A stretch of 64,000 bases of DNA, from assembly GCA_947462925.1 (NCBI GenBank), contig CANHQP010000018.1, forward strand, positions 1 to 64,000, in the 5' to 3' direction. The notes under the pieces were generated by a model. It had not been told where the DNA came from and searched no databases. It saw only the letters and a program-made list of their open reading frames with translations. Positions 8,146 to 16,836 of this stretch are shown piece by piece. Source of the DNA: Flavobacteriia bacterium (GTDB lineage Bacteria > Bacteroidota > Bacteroidia > Flavobacteriales_D > Crocinitomicaceae). How positions within the stretch are numbered: position 1 is the first letter of the stretch; each line of letters opens with the position of its first letter. Made by a program: the position numbers and the translations under genes.

Positions 8146-9594
8146 ATGTCAATTAGAAACTTAGAGCCGAAAGCATTGTGGAATCATTTTGCAGATTTAA
8201 ATGCAGTTCCTCGTCCATCTAAAAAAGAAGAGCGAGTGATTGAATTTATGGTAAATTTTGGTAAATCTTTAGGACTTGAAACCATTCAAGATGCCATCGG
8301 AAATGTTATCATCAAAAAACCAGCAACTGCAGGAATGGAAAATAGACCAACGGTGGTTTTACAGTCGCATTTAGACATGGTGCATCAAAAAAACAGCGAT
8401 ACAGTTTTTGATTTCGATACGCAAGGAATTGAAATGTTGGTTGATGGAGATTGGGTAAAGGCAAATGGAACCACTTTAGGCGCTGACAATGGAATTGGTG
8501 TTGCAGCGATCATGGCGATTTTTGCTTCAACTGACATTGCTCATCCGGCATTGGAAGCAATGTTTACAATTGATGAAGAAACTGGAATGACTGGCGCAAT
8601 TAAAATTGATCCTTCTAATTTCAAAGGAACCGTTTTGTTGAATTTAGACACAGAAGATGACGATGAATTGTCTATCGGTTGTGCGGGAGGAATTGATACT
8701 AACACAACTTATTCTTACGAAGAAGAAAATACAGATGCTGATCACGCAGGATACGAAATCAATATTCGTGGATTGTTAGGTGGACATTCAGGAATGGACA
8801 TTCACCGCGGAAGAGGAAATGCAAATAAATTGATGAATCGCATTTTGTATCAAGGAGTTTCTTTGATGCATTTGCAGGTTGCATCGATTGACGGAGGTAG
8901 TTTGCGCAATGCGATTCCAAGAGAATCGACAGCTGTTGTGACGGTTTTAAAAGATGATGCCAAAGCTTTTGAAGCATTTTTAGCTTCATTTTCAGAGGAA
9001 TTGAAAGTTGAATTAAGCACGGTCGAAACTGCGTTGACGATTGAATGGAAATCAGTTACAACGCCAGCTAAAGTCATGAAACCTGAAGATACAATTAAGG
9101 TTTTGAATACCATTTATGCAGTTCCAAACGGTGTTTTTAGAATGAGTCCAGATATGGAAGGATTGGTTGAAACTTCTTCAAGTTTGGCGCGAATCATTTT
9201 GAAAGATGGAAAATTCATTACACAATCATTGCAACGTTCAAGTGTTGAAAGTACAAAATCAGATGTTGCCAACGCAGTGAGAGCAGCTTTTGAAAATATG
9301 GGTTGTGCCGTGGTGCAAAATGGAGATTATCCAGGATGGAAACCAAATCCAAATTCGCCAGTGTTGAATTTAATGGCAGATTTATACCGCAAAAGATACA
9401 ATGAGGAACCACAAATCAAAGCTTGTCATGCAGGGTTGGAATGTGGAATCTTAGGAAAACATTTTCCAAATATGGACATGATTTCTTTCGGACCAAATAT
9501 TCGTGCGGCACATTCACCGGATGAAAAAGTACAAATTTCTTCTGTACAAAAATTCTGGGGTTATTTGTTAGAAGCTTTGGAATCAATTAATTAA
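8146..9594 (+). CDS. pepD: Aminoacyl-histidine dipeptidase (cytosol nonspecific dipeptidase), M20C
   Basis: PepD hydrolyses Xaa-His and a wide range of other dipeptides in the cytoplasm with two zinc ions. Seen here: LEPKALWNHFADLNAVPRPS at the N-terminus, the metal site QSHLDMVHQ, LGADNGIGVAAIMAI, the catalytic pair in FTIDEETGMTG, LLNLDTEDDDELSIGCAGG, and ACHAGLECGILG plus SFGPNIRAAHSPDE at the C-terminus. Length (482 from this start) fits the family. An ATG at 8107 would add 13 residues; 8146 is preferred because family members begin just before the LEPxxLW block, but a TATTTTTG box at 8079-8086 would allow either start. Confidence 0.96.
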   Translation: MSIRNLEPKALWNHFADLNAVPRPSKKEERVIEFMVNFGKSLGLETIQDAIGNVIIKKPATAGMENRPTVVLQSHLDMVHQKNSDTVFDFDTQGIEMLVDGDWVKANGTTLGADNGIGVAAIMAIFASTDIAHPALEAMFTIDEETGMTGAIKIDPSNFKGTVLLNLDTEDDDELSIGCAGGIDTNTTYSYEEENTDADHAGYEINIRGLLGGHSGMDIHRGRGNANKLMNRILYQGVSLMHLQVASIDGGSLRNAIPRESTAVVTVLKDDAKAFEAFLASFSEELKVELSTVETALTIEWKSVTTPAKVMKPEDTIKVLNTIYAVPNGVFRMSPDMEGLVETSSSLARIILKDGKFITQSLQRSSVESTKSDVANAVRAAFENMGCAVVQNGDYPGWKPNPNSPVLNLMADLYRKRYNEEPQIKACHAGLECGILGKHFPNMDMISFGPNIRAAHSPDEKVQISSVQKFWGYLLEALESIN

Positions 9595-9611
9595 AAAATA
9601 ATTAAAATTTG

Positions 9612-9651
9612 AATCGCGGGTTAGTTCCAATTGCTAATTCGCGATTTTTTT
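9612..9651 (+). terminator. Strong intrinsic terminator of pepD
   Basis: AATCGCGGGTTAG (9612-9624) pairs with CTAATTCGCGATT (9634-9646), allowing two G-U pairs, with a 9-nt loop and a T run to 9651. Confidence 0.9.
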
Positions 9652-9676
9652 GTAGAAAGAATCTAAACTTGCGCGC

Positions 9677-9904
9677 ATGTTTAATCCAGAAGAAGCTAGA
9701 AAAGAATTGATTGAATTGGCAAATACCAAAATGTATTATGGCAAATACAAAGGGAAATTGCTGATTCAGATTCCAGAAGAATATTATGTTTGGTACAAAG
9801 GCAAAGGATTTCCTGATGGAAAATTAGGAAGGCAAATGGAACAAATGTTAGAGATTAAAATTAACGGATTGGAAAAGTTGATTTATCCTTTGGTGAAAAA
9901 GTGA
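9677..9904 (+). CDS. DUF3820 family small protein
   Basis: A 75-residue soluble protein. MYYGKYKGKLLIQIPEEYYVW and GFPDGKLGRQMEQMLEIKINGLE are the two conserved blocks of DUF3820, found across Gram-negatives and also fused to exonuclease-like domains in some proteins. No function is established. A TAAACTTG box lies at 9664-9671, only five bases before the start codon, which suggests a leaderless or nearly leaderless transcript. The pepD terminator immediately upstream separates it from pepD. Confidence 0.9.
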   Translation: MFNPEEARKELIELANTKMYYGKYKGKLLIQIPEEYYVWYKGKGFPDGKLGRQMEQMLEIKINGLEKLIYPLVKK

Positions 9905-10051
9905 AACAAAATTGGTTTTGAACGCATTTTCCTCTTCTGGTTATATTTTTTGGATACTTTGTTTTGAGTTGTGGTTAATAGTGATGATACTTCGCCCTCA
10001 GTTGTTAATTCACATAGAGATTGAATCTATGATTATTTTCAGATTTATTAA
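9905..10051. other. Intergenic stretch, no gene seen
   Basis: This is the left part of a ~350-bp gap. No open frame of useful length and no clear hairpin. It may be the more strongly decayed upstream part of the CHU_C remnant that follows. Confidence 0.5.
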
Positions 10052-10242
10052 GCAGTTTGCTCTCAAATAATCAACTTTACTTCTTTTAATGTTGTGGAAT
10101 TATTATTTTTGAAAAAGAAGGTTATCAAAACACTTTTGAAGGGTCACAATTTAGTGAAGGAGTTTATTGGTATGTTTTCTACCAAGATCCAATTAACAAT
10201 CCTAAAAAAGTGAAGCAAGGATTTTTGCATATTTATCATTAA
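10052..10242 (+). pseudogene. Decayed C-terminal fragment of a gliding-motility-associated (type B) sorting domain
   Basis: Translation of 10096-10242 gives GIIIFEKEGYQNTFEG, then FSEGVYWYVFYQDP and KQGFLHIYH before TAA. This is the end of the CHU_C/type B T9SS domain (consensus RWGexiFexxxYxxxWdG, GvYxYxi, GfxxIxR). Just before it, the frame 10052-10090 reads AVCSQIINFTSFN, matching the strand before NRWG, but in a different frame. TTTAAT followed by GTTGTGGA looks like an original TTTAATCGTTGGGGA with a lost base. The rest of the gene is absent. It lies immediately upstream of another T9SS-substrate gene, pointing to a deleted or recombined surface-protein gene. Confidence 0.72.
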
Positions 10243-10255
10243 CTATTGAAAATCA

Positions 10256-11425
10256 ATGAGAAAATTATTATTAATCATTTTGTTAGAATTAACTGTAATT
10301 GCTTCTCATGCTCAAAATGTCAAAGGTTTGTACGTGAATGGCTTTAATTCTATTGTGGGAAATCAATCAAGAGAAGATAGCTTATTGCGATTTGCAGAAA
10401 ATAATGGATTTAATTATTTGACCTTGTATGAAGTACATTTGGTACACAATGCAAATCCATTGACAAATGTGAGTTCATCTCAAACTTTTGCCAATTTTAT
10501 TTCCAAGGCAAAAACACAGTTTGGGATCAATCAAATTGGCGTTGCTGCGGAAAATTATTGGTTTTTTAGTAACGTAATTGCAGTTTACAATCAACAACAT
10601 ACAGCTTTGTCAGAAAAAGTGGATGTGTATAATTTCGAATTTGAATTTTGGATTCCAACGTCTGTTGAGGCAGGTGCATATTATTGTTCGACTTACCTTC
10701 AACCAAATTCGTTCTCATGTGATACTGCTGGCGCATTTCAATTTTACAAGAAAAATTTGCATCAAATCGATTCTCTCGCTAATGCAAACGGTCAGCTTTC
10801 TGAAGCTTATTTCGGATTTTTCAATACAGGTCAAGGAAATCAAATTGTACAAACTGGCATTGATCGAGTTTTGTTGAGTATTTACTTGCCAACATCAAAT
10901 TATTCAGCAAGTTATCAATACAACTACGTTAAACCAAGACTTCAAAATTTGGCAAGTTCTCAAATTGAAATAAAAGTTTTACCTATTTACAGCGCAGAAT
11001 CTACTTTTATGCAATCTTGGGTTGTTTCAAATCCATTTTTTGAACCTTTCTCAACCTTGAGTACTAGTTTACAAGCAGAAACTGCTTCTTGGAAAAATTA
11101 CATTAATTTAGAAGGAATTCAATGGTTTGCATACAGTTTTATGCCAAAGAAAAATTTAGATTTATCAGTGAATGAAAATCAAACTCAGAAAAAAAGCAAC
11201 TGTAAAGTATTTCCGAATCCAAGCACTGACTACTTTCAAATCAAATTGGAAGATACTCAAAATGAAGCTCAGTTTTGTTTGTTTGATTTAAGTGGGAAAT
11301 TGGTTGCTAAACAGGATTTTAAACAAGAAATTATCGTTTCAACTAGTCAATTTCCAGCTGGGTTATACTTTTTAAAAGTAAAATCAAATGACTCAGAATC
11401 TAATCTCGAGTTGACTATAAGATAG
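10256..11425 (+). CDS. Secreted protein with T9SS type A sorting domain, unknown catalytic part
   Basis: A 389-residue protein. Residues 1-19 form a signal peptide (LLLIILLELTVIASHAQ). Residues 20-310 contain GLYVNGFNSIVGN, FAENNGFNYLTLYEVH and repeated beta-alpha-like alternation, reminiscent of a TIM-barrel glycosidase-like or deacetylase-like fold, but no catalytic motif was recognised. Residues ~315-389 are a type A C-terminal sorting domain: VFPNPSTDYFQIKL, FDLSGKLVAK, FPAGLYFLKVKS, which directs export through T9SS. The product is expected to be extracellular or surface-attached. It follows the decayed CHU_C fragment by 13 bp. Function of the main domain is unknown. Confidence 0.82.
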   Translation: MRKLLLIILLELTVIASHAQNVKGLYVNGFNSIVGNQSREDSLLRFAENNGFNYLTLYEVHLVHNANPLTNVSSSQTFANFISKAKTQFGINQIGVAAENYWFFSNVIAVYNQQHTALSEKVDVYNFEFEFWIPTSVEAGAYYCSTYLQPNSFSCDTAGAFQFYKKNLHQIDSLANANGQLSEAYFGFFNTGQGNQIVQTGIDRVLLSIYLPTSNYSASYQYNYVKPRLQNLASSQIEIKVLPIYSAESTFMQSWVVSNPFFEPFSTLSTSLQAETASWKNYINLEGIQWFAYSFMPKKNLDLSVNENQTQKKSNCKVFPNPSTDYFQIKLEDTQNEAQFCLFDLSGKLVAKQDFKQEIIVSTSQFPAGLYFLKVKSNDSESNLELTIR

Positions 11426-11478
11426 CGCAGTATTTTGTGATGTTTTGTTAATTCTAGCTACCTGCAGACTTAATTCAG

Positions 11479-11486
11479 TATTTTTG
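11479..11486 (+). promoter_or_regulatory. Probable -7 promoter element for the thioesterase gene
   Basis: TATTTTTG, 22 nt before the ATG at 11509; no TTG at the ideal -33 distance. Confidence 0.4.
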
Positions 11487-11508
11487 GATTTTTATACATA
11501 CAAGCACA

Positions 11509-11952
11509 ATGGATAATATTTTCAAAAGCAAAGTGATTTGGGCCCAAATGGATGCCAACAGACATTTAAGACATTCTGCATATGCAGATTTAGCTGCCCA
11601 GGCACGAATTGAATTATTGGAAGCAATTAATTTAAATATGGAAACCTTTGCCAAACTAAAATTAGGTCCAATTTTGTTTAGAGAGGAATTAGTCTATTTG
11701 AGAGAAATAACAGGTTCCCAAAACATCGAGATAAAAACGGTGATGACTAAAACTAGAACAGATGGTTCAAGGTGGTCAATTCGACATGAAGTTTTTAGAG
11801 AAGATGGAATCAAATCAGCCATTATCAACGTGGATGGCGCTTGGTTAAATATGGTCGACAGAAAATTAACTTCCCTCCCTGAAGAATATGCTGGACTTTT
11901 CCAGCAAGTACCAAAAAGTGAAGATTTTATTTTAGAAGAAATTTCTAAATAA
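11509..11952 (+). CDS. Hotdog-fold acyl-CoA thioesterase family protein
   Basis: A 147-residue single-domain hotdog protein of the FadM/4HBT-like acyl-thioesterase group. The N-terminal VIWAQMDANRHLRHSAYADLAAQARIE is the usual D-x-N/D-x-H-(x)-xxxxxY active-site loop followed by the hotdog helix; R-x-E-L-V-Y and ITGSQNIEIKT are central strands. Such enzymes release fatty acids from CoA or ACP. Substrate is not predictable from the sequence. Cytoplasmic, monocistronic, ending in a clear hairpin terminator shared with the convergent gene. Confidence 0.85.
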   Translation: MDNIFKSKVIWAQMDANRHLRHSAYADLAAQARIELLEAINLNMETFAKLKLGPILFREELVYLREITGSQNIEIKTVMTKTRTDGSRWSIRHEVFREDGIKSAIINVDGAWLNMVDRKLTSLPEEYAGLFQQVPKSEDFILEEISK

Positions 11953-11957
11953 ACAAA

Positions 11958-11983
11958 AAAGGCTGTTCGTTTGAACAGCCTTT
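11958..11983. terminator. Bidirectional intrinsic terminator
   Basis: AAAGGCTGTTC (11958-11968) and GAACAGCCTTT (11973-11983) form a perfect 11-bp stem with a GTTT loop, flanked by an A run on the left and a T-rich tract on the right. It lies between the convergent thioesterase and surface-protein genes. Confidence 0.92.
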
Positions 11984-12002
11984 ACTTTTGCAATAAATCG
12001 TT

Positions 12003-14246
12003 TTATCTTAATAGATTCACACTTCCCATCAATAATTTTCGTTCGTCGGAAGCGATTGTTTTAAATTCAATTTTCCAAGTGTAAGTATCATCTTTGACAA
12101 TTCCATGTGTACCATTATAGGTTCCATCCCAACCATAATTGACATCATTTGATTCAAAAATAATTTCTCCCCAACGGTTATAAATTACCATTTTGTAATC
12201 ATTTGGATCAAAACCAGAGGTGAAAATAGGTTTAAAAACTGGATTGTGCTCATCTTGGTCAGGTGTAAATATGTTTGGAATATAATATATCAACTCATCT
12301 TGCACTTCAATATTTACTTTTGCTGTATCACTACATCCATCAGCAGAATATACAATTAATGTAATCTGATAATTAGCTGCAAACTCCGCAGGAAAAGTAT
12401 GCTCAGGATTTGCAAGCACTGACGTTCCAGAGCCATCACCGAAATTCCACAAGTAAGTATTTGCTCCAGTTGAAGCGTTTACCATATTTGTTGTAGTTTC
12501 CAAAATGGAAAGCACTGGAGGATTTGCTGTAAAGTCTGCCACTGGATTTGCAAAAGCACAAATCATCGCTGGAACTGTTGATTGACCAACACAGCCCTCA
12601 GGTGTGGTTGAAATTAAAGTGACATCATAACAGCCAGCTGCAGTATAAGTTGTTGCTGCCGAAATTGGATTACTTGAAGTTGTACCATTTCCTAAAATCC
12701 ATTGGTATGTATTGGTTGTTGGATTGGTATTGTTAAATATCACTGGCAAAGGAAGGCATCCGCTTGTTACATTTGCTGAAAAGGTCACAATTGGCGTTGG
12801 AACTACAGTTATTGTCATTTGATCCGTTCCAGTGCAACCTGATGCATCTGTCCCAATCACGGTATAGGTTCCCGTAGCAGTCGGTGCAAAAGCTACCCCA
12901 TTTGAAACTCCATTGTCCCAAACATAAGTTTGTCCTCCGCTAGCTACACAAACAGCTGTAGCACCTGAACAAATCGTTTGATCTTGGCCAGCATTGATAA
13001 TTGCTCCAGGGTTCACAGTAACAGTAATCTGATCTGTAGAAGTACATGAACCAGTAGTTCCTGTCACAGTGTATGTGGTTGTTGCTGCTGGATTGAAAGG
13101 AACTCCATTGGTAATCGTTGCATCACTCCATGCATAAGTTACTGCATTAGTTGGGTTGAAAACTACTGATTGCCCTATACAAATGGTTTGATCAGGTCCT
13201 GCATTGACAGTTGCTGAATTTACGACAACAGTGGTTGTTGAAGTACAAGTAACGCCGTTTAAAGTAGTTGAAACAGTGTAATCATAACTTCCAGGAGTAT
13301 TAATAACAAATCCAGTTGGATTTTGCAAATTTGATGTAAAGCCATTTGGACCTGTCCATGAATATGCTGTGGCTCCTGTTACTGTTGTTGCCGTTAAATT
13401 AACTGTACCACCAACACAAGTTGGACCATTGTTCCCTGCAGTAATTGAACAACCACAAGAATTTACAGTAATTGTTGAAGAAACAGTTGATGGTGATCCT
13501 GGGCAAAGTGATGAAGTAGAGGGCAAAGTCGATGTTGCGGAAAAAGTATAAGTTCCTGGCGATGGTGGTGTAACAGTAACTGTTGAGCCTGAACCTGATA
13601 AATAAGGAGAAGCTGCCCAAGTATATGTTCCGTCACCACCAGACGCGGTAAGTGTTACACTTTCACCAGGACAAATACTAGCAGTCGATGAACTAATTGA
13701 AACAGGGGTAGAAACGCCTGAATTTGCTCCGATGATATAATCACAAACATCTCCTGCATTTCCATCAATCATCATATAATAGGTTTGACCGGGAGTTAAG
13801 CCAGATGCAGAAACGTTAATGGGTCCAGCAGTTGCGGTACCATCGTTCCAACAAGTGTAGCTAGTTACTGAACCAGCGCACGGTTGAGAAGAGGAGAAAA
13901 TCATAATCTGAATTCCAATTCCATCAGCTGAACTAGTGAGCCAAACATCAAATGAAATACTACTTGAAGCAGCAGTGAATGAAAGAAATGAATTGTTTTC
14001 AATTGAACCACAAAATGTACTATTTAATTCAGTCCAATAATCAGCAGTATAACTTGATGAGGTAGTTCCACAAAAACCATTTAAATCGCAAATTGGTGTT
14101 GCTTGTGAACAAGTATTACCTGGAGCAGCATTACCAACACAATTAGGTGCTGGTGAAGTTGGTGTTCCAATACCTCCTCCACCTGTACTGGCATAAAGAG
14201 AAAGATTTATTGAAACGAAAGCAAGAATGAGTAGTAAATTTTTCAT
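12003..14246 (-). CDS. T9SS type B surface protein with Ig-like and PKD domains
   Basis: A 747-residue extracellular protein. A signal peptide (residues 1-20) is followed by a Gly/Pro/Cys-rich start and a domain with CSQATPICDLNGFCGTT and FCGSIENNSFLSFTA, common in Bacteroidota surface proteins. Then come a series of Ig-like repeats (ITVNPGAIINAGQDQTICSG, TTTYTVTGTTGSC), a PKD-type domain with GCLPLPVIFNNT and another with YLWNFGDGSGTS, and a C-terminal gliding-motility-associated sorting domain (YIPNIFTPDQDEHNPVF, YNRWGEIIFES, WDGTYNG). T9SS export and surface attachment are expected; a structural or adhesive role is inference. Transcribed after the small secreted protein gene 24 bp upstream. 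Confidence 0.88.
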   Translation of the reverse strand: MKNLLLILAFVSINLSLYASTGGGGIGTPTSPAPNCVGNAAPGNTCSQATPICDLNGFCGTTSSSYTADYWTELNSTFCGSIENNSFLSFTAASSSISFDVWLTSSADGIGIQIMIFSSSQPCAGSVTSYTCWNDGTATAGPINVSASGLTPGQTYYMMIDGNAGDVCDYIIGANSGVSTPVSISSSTASICPGESVTLTASGGDGTYTWAASPYLSGSGSTVTVTPPSPGTYTFSATSTLPSTSSLCPGSPSTVSSTITVNSCGCSITAGNNGPTCVGGTVNLTATTVTGATAYSWTGPNGFTSNLQNPTGFVINTPGSYDYTVSTTLNGVTCTSTTTVVVNSATVNAGPDQTICIGQSVVFNPTNAVTYAWSDATITNGVPFNPAATTTYTVTGTTGSCTSTDQITVTVNPGAIINAGQDQTICSGATAVCVASGGQTYVWDNGVSNGVAFAPTATGTYTVIGTDASGCTGTDQMTITVVPTPIVTFSANVTSGCLPLPVIFNNTNPTTNTYQWILGNGTTSSNPISAATTYTAAGCYDVTLISTTPEGCVGQSTVPAMICAFANPVADFTANPPVLSILETTTNMVNASTGANTYLWNFGDGSGTSVLANPEHTFPAEFAANYQITLIVYSADGCSDTAKVNIEVQDELIYYIPNIFTPDQDEHNPVFKPIFTSGFDPNDYKMVIYNRWGEIIFESNDVNYGWDGTYNGTHGIVKDDTYTWKIEFKTIASDERKLLMGSVNLLR

Positions 14247-14270
14247 GTATATCTTAATTTAATAAAAATC

Positions 14271-14657
14271 TTAGGGCACTTGAACAATTTTAATCAGTTC
14301 CGTTCTTAAAGGTTTTATAACGCTTATGAAACTTTCTGTTTGATTGTTAGAAATAATTTTGACGAAAAATCTCTCTCTGTCCCTCTTTGGGTCATCATTT
14401 TCAGGGAAATATTGTTCTACTTTGTAACCACTTTCGGTAAGCTCTGTGATTTTAAAATGTTTCAAAACCAAATCATCTTTCAAAATTTGAAAATTATTAC
14501 CTTCAATAATTAACTTATTGTATTTATTGATAGGCTGACCTTCAAGTTGTATTACGGAAAAAGTTCCACTAAGAGGAAATGTGAAATTCGTTTGAGCTTT
14601 CAGGGTAAAAGCGCATAAACTTACAACGAGTAGCAATAGTAATTTTTTGATTCGCAT
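14271..14657 (-). CDS. Small secreted protein, unknown function
   Basis: From ATG at 14657 the protein is 128 residues with signal peptide RIKKLLLLLVVSLCAFTLKAQ; an ATG eight codons further upstream would disturb the signal peptide and is not favoured. The mature ~107 residues are a beta-rich single domain (SGTFSVIQLEGQPINKYNKLIIEG, LKHFKITELTESGYKVEQYF), reminiscent of lipocalin-like or heat-shock-META-like small barrels but without a clear family motif. It precedes the T9SS type B surface protein by 24 bp, so the two may be co-transcribed and exported together. Confidence 0.7.
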   Translation of the reverse strand: MRIKKLLLLLVVSLCAFTLKAQTNFTFPLSGTFSVIQLEGQPINKYNKLIIEGNNFQILKDDLVLKHFKITELTESGYKVEQYFPENDDPKRDRERFFVKIISNNQTESFISVIKPLRTELIKIVQVP

Positions 14658-14879
14658 AATTTTTAATATAATATTAAACAAATATAATTATTCTTTTGAC
14701 GCATAACTCTTGGTAAGGTTGCTATTTTTCATTAAAATGATGTTGAAAAAGCCTTATTTAGAATTGTTATACCGATTCAAGTTTAATTGTTAATTAATTA
14801 ACAGATAATTAATTTTATTTCATTTACAGATTTTTGAAAAAATTAATTTAAAAAACTATCTTCGTTTAAAATTAAGTAT

Positions 14880-15734
14880 ATGACAATTTATCCTTTAAAT
14901 ACGGGGAATTTTAAATTAGATGGCGGGGCGATGTTTGGCGTGGTACCAAAATCTTTGTGGTCTAAAACAAATCCAGCTGATGAAAACAACATGTGTAACT
15001 GGTCGATGAGAAGCATGTTAATTCAAGATGGAAATAAATTGATATTAATTGATGCTGGAATTGGTGACAAACAATCTGAAAAGTTTTTTAGTCATTATTA
15101 CATGAATGGCAGCGATTCACTTTCAGGGAATTTAGCGAAACTTGGATTTTCTAAAGATGATATTACAGATGTTTTCTTGACTCACTTACATTTTGACCAT
15201 TGCGGCGGAGCAATTCAGTGGAACAAAGATCACACTGCTTTTGAGCCAGTATTTAAAAATGCAACATATTGGAGTACTGAAAATCACTGGAAATGGGCAA
15301 CTGAACCAAATCCACGAGAGAAAGCCTCATTTCTTTCTGAAAATATTTTGCCAATCCAAGAAAGCGGACAATTAAAATTTATTGAACGAACTGGAAATTA
15401 TACGCAAAATGTGTTTTCAAATTTTGATGTGCTTTTTGTTGATGGTCATACAGAAAGCATGATGATTCCTCACATTCATTACAAAGATAAAACCGTTGTT
15501 TTTATGGCTGATTTACTGCCAAGTACTGGACATATTCCGCTGCCTTATGTGATGGGTTATGATACACGCCCTTTGATTACAATGGCTGAGAAAGAGATTT
15601 TTTTAAATGAAGCTGCAAACAAAGAATTCGTTTTATTCTTGGAACATGATAGTGTGAACGAATGCTGCACCTTGCAGAATACTGAAAAAGGAGTGAGACT
15701 TAAAGATTCATTTGCATTTTCAGAATTGTTTTGA
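14880..15734 (+). CDS. MBL-fold metallo-hydrolase (lactonase-like)
   Basis: A 284-residue metallo-beta-lactamase-fold enzyme. The metal-binding HLHFDHCGG lies at residues 102-110, with DAGIGD upstream, VDGHTESMMIPHI and FMADLLPSTGHIPLPYV downstream, and a last ligand in FLEHDSVNECC. The spacing and the MRSMLIQDGNKLILIDAGIG start resemble quorum-quenching lactonases (AttM/AiiA-like) and similar esterases. No signal peptide, so cytoplasmic. It is followed by alkB after 22 bp and the GMC gene after a further 15 bp, suggesting an operon in which it may open a lactone or act on another product of oxidised lipids; that role is inference. Confidence 0.85.
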   Translation: MTIYPLNTGNFKLDGGAMFGVVPKSLWSKTNPADENNMCNWSMRSMLIQDGNKLILIDAGIGDKQSEKFFSHYYMNGSDSLSGNLAKLGFSKDDITDVFLTHLHFDHCGGAIQWNKDHTAFEPVFKNATYWSTENHWKWATEPNPREKASFLSENILPIQESGQLKFIERTGNYTQNVFSNFDVLFVDGHTESMMIPHIHYKDKTVVFMADLLPSTGHIPLPYVMGYDTRPLITMAEKEIFLNEAANKEFVLFLEHDSVNECCTLQNTEKGVRLKDSFAFSELF

Positions 15735-15756
15735 TTTAATGATGTTTTAAAAAACT

Positions 15757-16821
15757 ATGAATTTCAGAATATTAAAGTATTTATTGGTTTACCTTACGCC
15801 GTTGGCTGTCCTCAGATCAATTTTGGCTGAAGGTTGGTTTACTTATTATTCTGTAATTGTGATGTTTATTTTGATTCCTTTGCTGGAACTTTTTGCTAAA
15901 GGTTCTGAGAAGAATTTGTCGAAAGCGGAAGAAGAAATGGCTTTGAAAGACAAAATGTATGATTTTCTCCTTTACAGTTTGGTTCCTATTCAATATGCTA
16001 CTTTGGTGATATTCTTATTTAGGGTCTCCGAAGGAAATCTTTTGTTTTACGAGAAATTTGGAATTGCCATTTCTTTCGGAATGTCTTGCGGGATTTTGGG
16101 AATAAATGCCGCACACGAACTTGGACACCGCGTAACTTGGTATGAACAATTGATGAGCAAAATGCTATTGTTGACAACCTTGTATATGCATTTTTTCATT
16201 GAGCACAATCGCGGACACCACAAAAATGTTTCCACTGACGAAGATCCCGCTTCCAGTCGTTTGGGAGAAATGGTTTACTTATTCTATTTCAGGTCAATAT
16301 ATGGAAGTTTTGTGTCAGCATGGAAATTGGAAGCTGAACAATTGAAAAGATTGAAATTACCTTTTTGGAGTTTGAAAAATGAAATGATTGTTTATCAATT
16401 ATTGCAAGTTTCCTTGATTTCATCGATTTTCTATTTGTTTGGATTGGAAGCGACTTTGTTTTTTCTGATTTCAGCAACAATTGGGATTTTGCTTTTGGAA
16501 ACGGTTAATTACATTGAACATTACGGACTTAGAAGAAAAAAGAAAGAAAAAGGATACGAACGCACACTTCCAATTCATTCTTGGAATTCAAATCATCCTG
16601 TGGGACGAATGGTTTTATTAGAACTTTCGCGTCACTCTGATCATCATTACATCGCAAGTCGAAAATACCAAATTCTCAGACATTTTGATGAAAGTCCTCA
16701 GATGCCAACTGGTTATCCCGGAATGTTATTATTGGCAATGGTTCCACCACTTTGGTTTCGCGTGATGAATCCTCGAATTGAAAAATACAGAAAATCCATT
16801 GAAGGAAATTCACTGGCTTAA
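15757..16821 (+). CDS. alkB: Alkane 1-monooxygenase (AlkB-type integral membrane di-iron)
   Basis: AlkB inserts oxygen into the terminal carbon of n-alkanes or related chains at the inner membrane, using electrons from rubredoxin. The 354-residue protein has about six transmembrane segments and all the histidine boxes: HELGH (120-124), EHNRGHH (149-155), the AlkB-specific NYIEHYGL (251-258) and RHSDHH (292-297). Length is slightly below the ~400 of the Pseudomonas enzyme. Rubredoxin is not encoded in the cluster. Some AlkB homologues in Bacteroidota may act on other fatty substrates, so alkane is the family expectation rather than proof. Confidence 0.93.
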   Translation: MNFRILKYLLVYLTPLAVLRSILAEGWFTYYSVIVMFILIPLLELFAKGSEKNLSKAEEEMALKDKMYDFLLYSLVPIQYATLVIFLFRVSEGNLLFYEKFGIAISFGMSCGILGINAAHELGHRVTWYEQLMSKMLLLTTLYMHFFIEHNRGHHKNVSTDEDPASSRLGEMVYLFYFRSIYGSFVSAWKLEAEQLKRLKLPFWSLKNEMIVYQLLQVSLISSIFYLFGLEATLFFLISATIGILLLETVNYIEHYGLRRKKKEKGYERTLPIHSWNSNHPVGRMVLLELSRHSDHHYIASRKYQILRHFDESPQMPTGYPGMLLLAMVPPLWFRVMNPRIEKYRKSIEGNSLA

Positions 16822-16836
16822 ACTTAATTATTTGAA

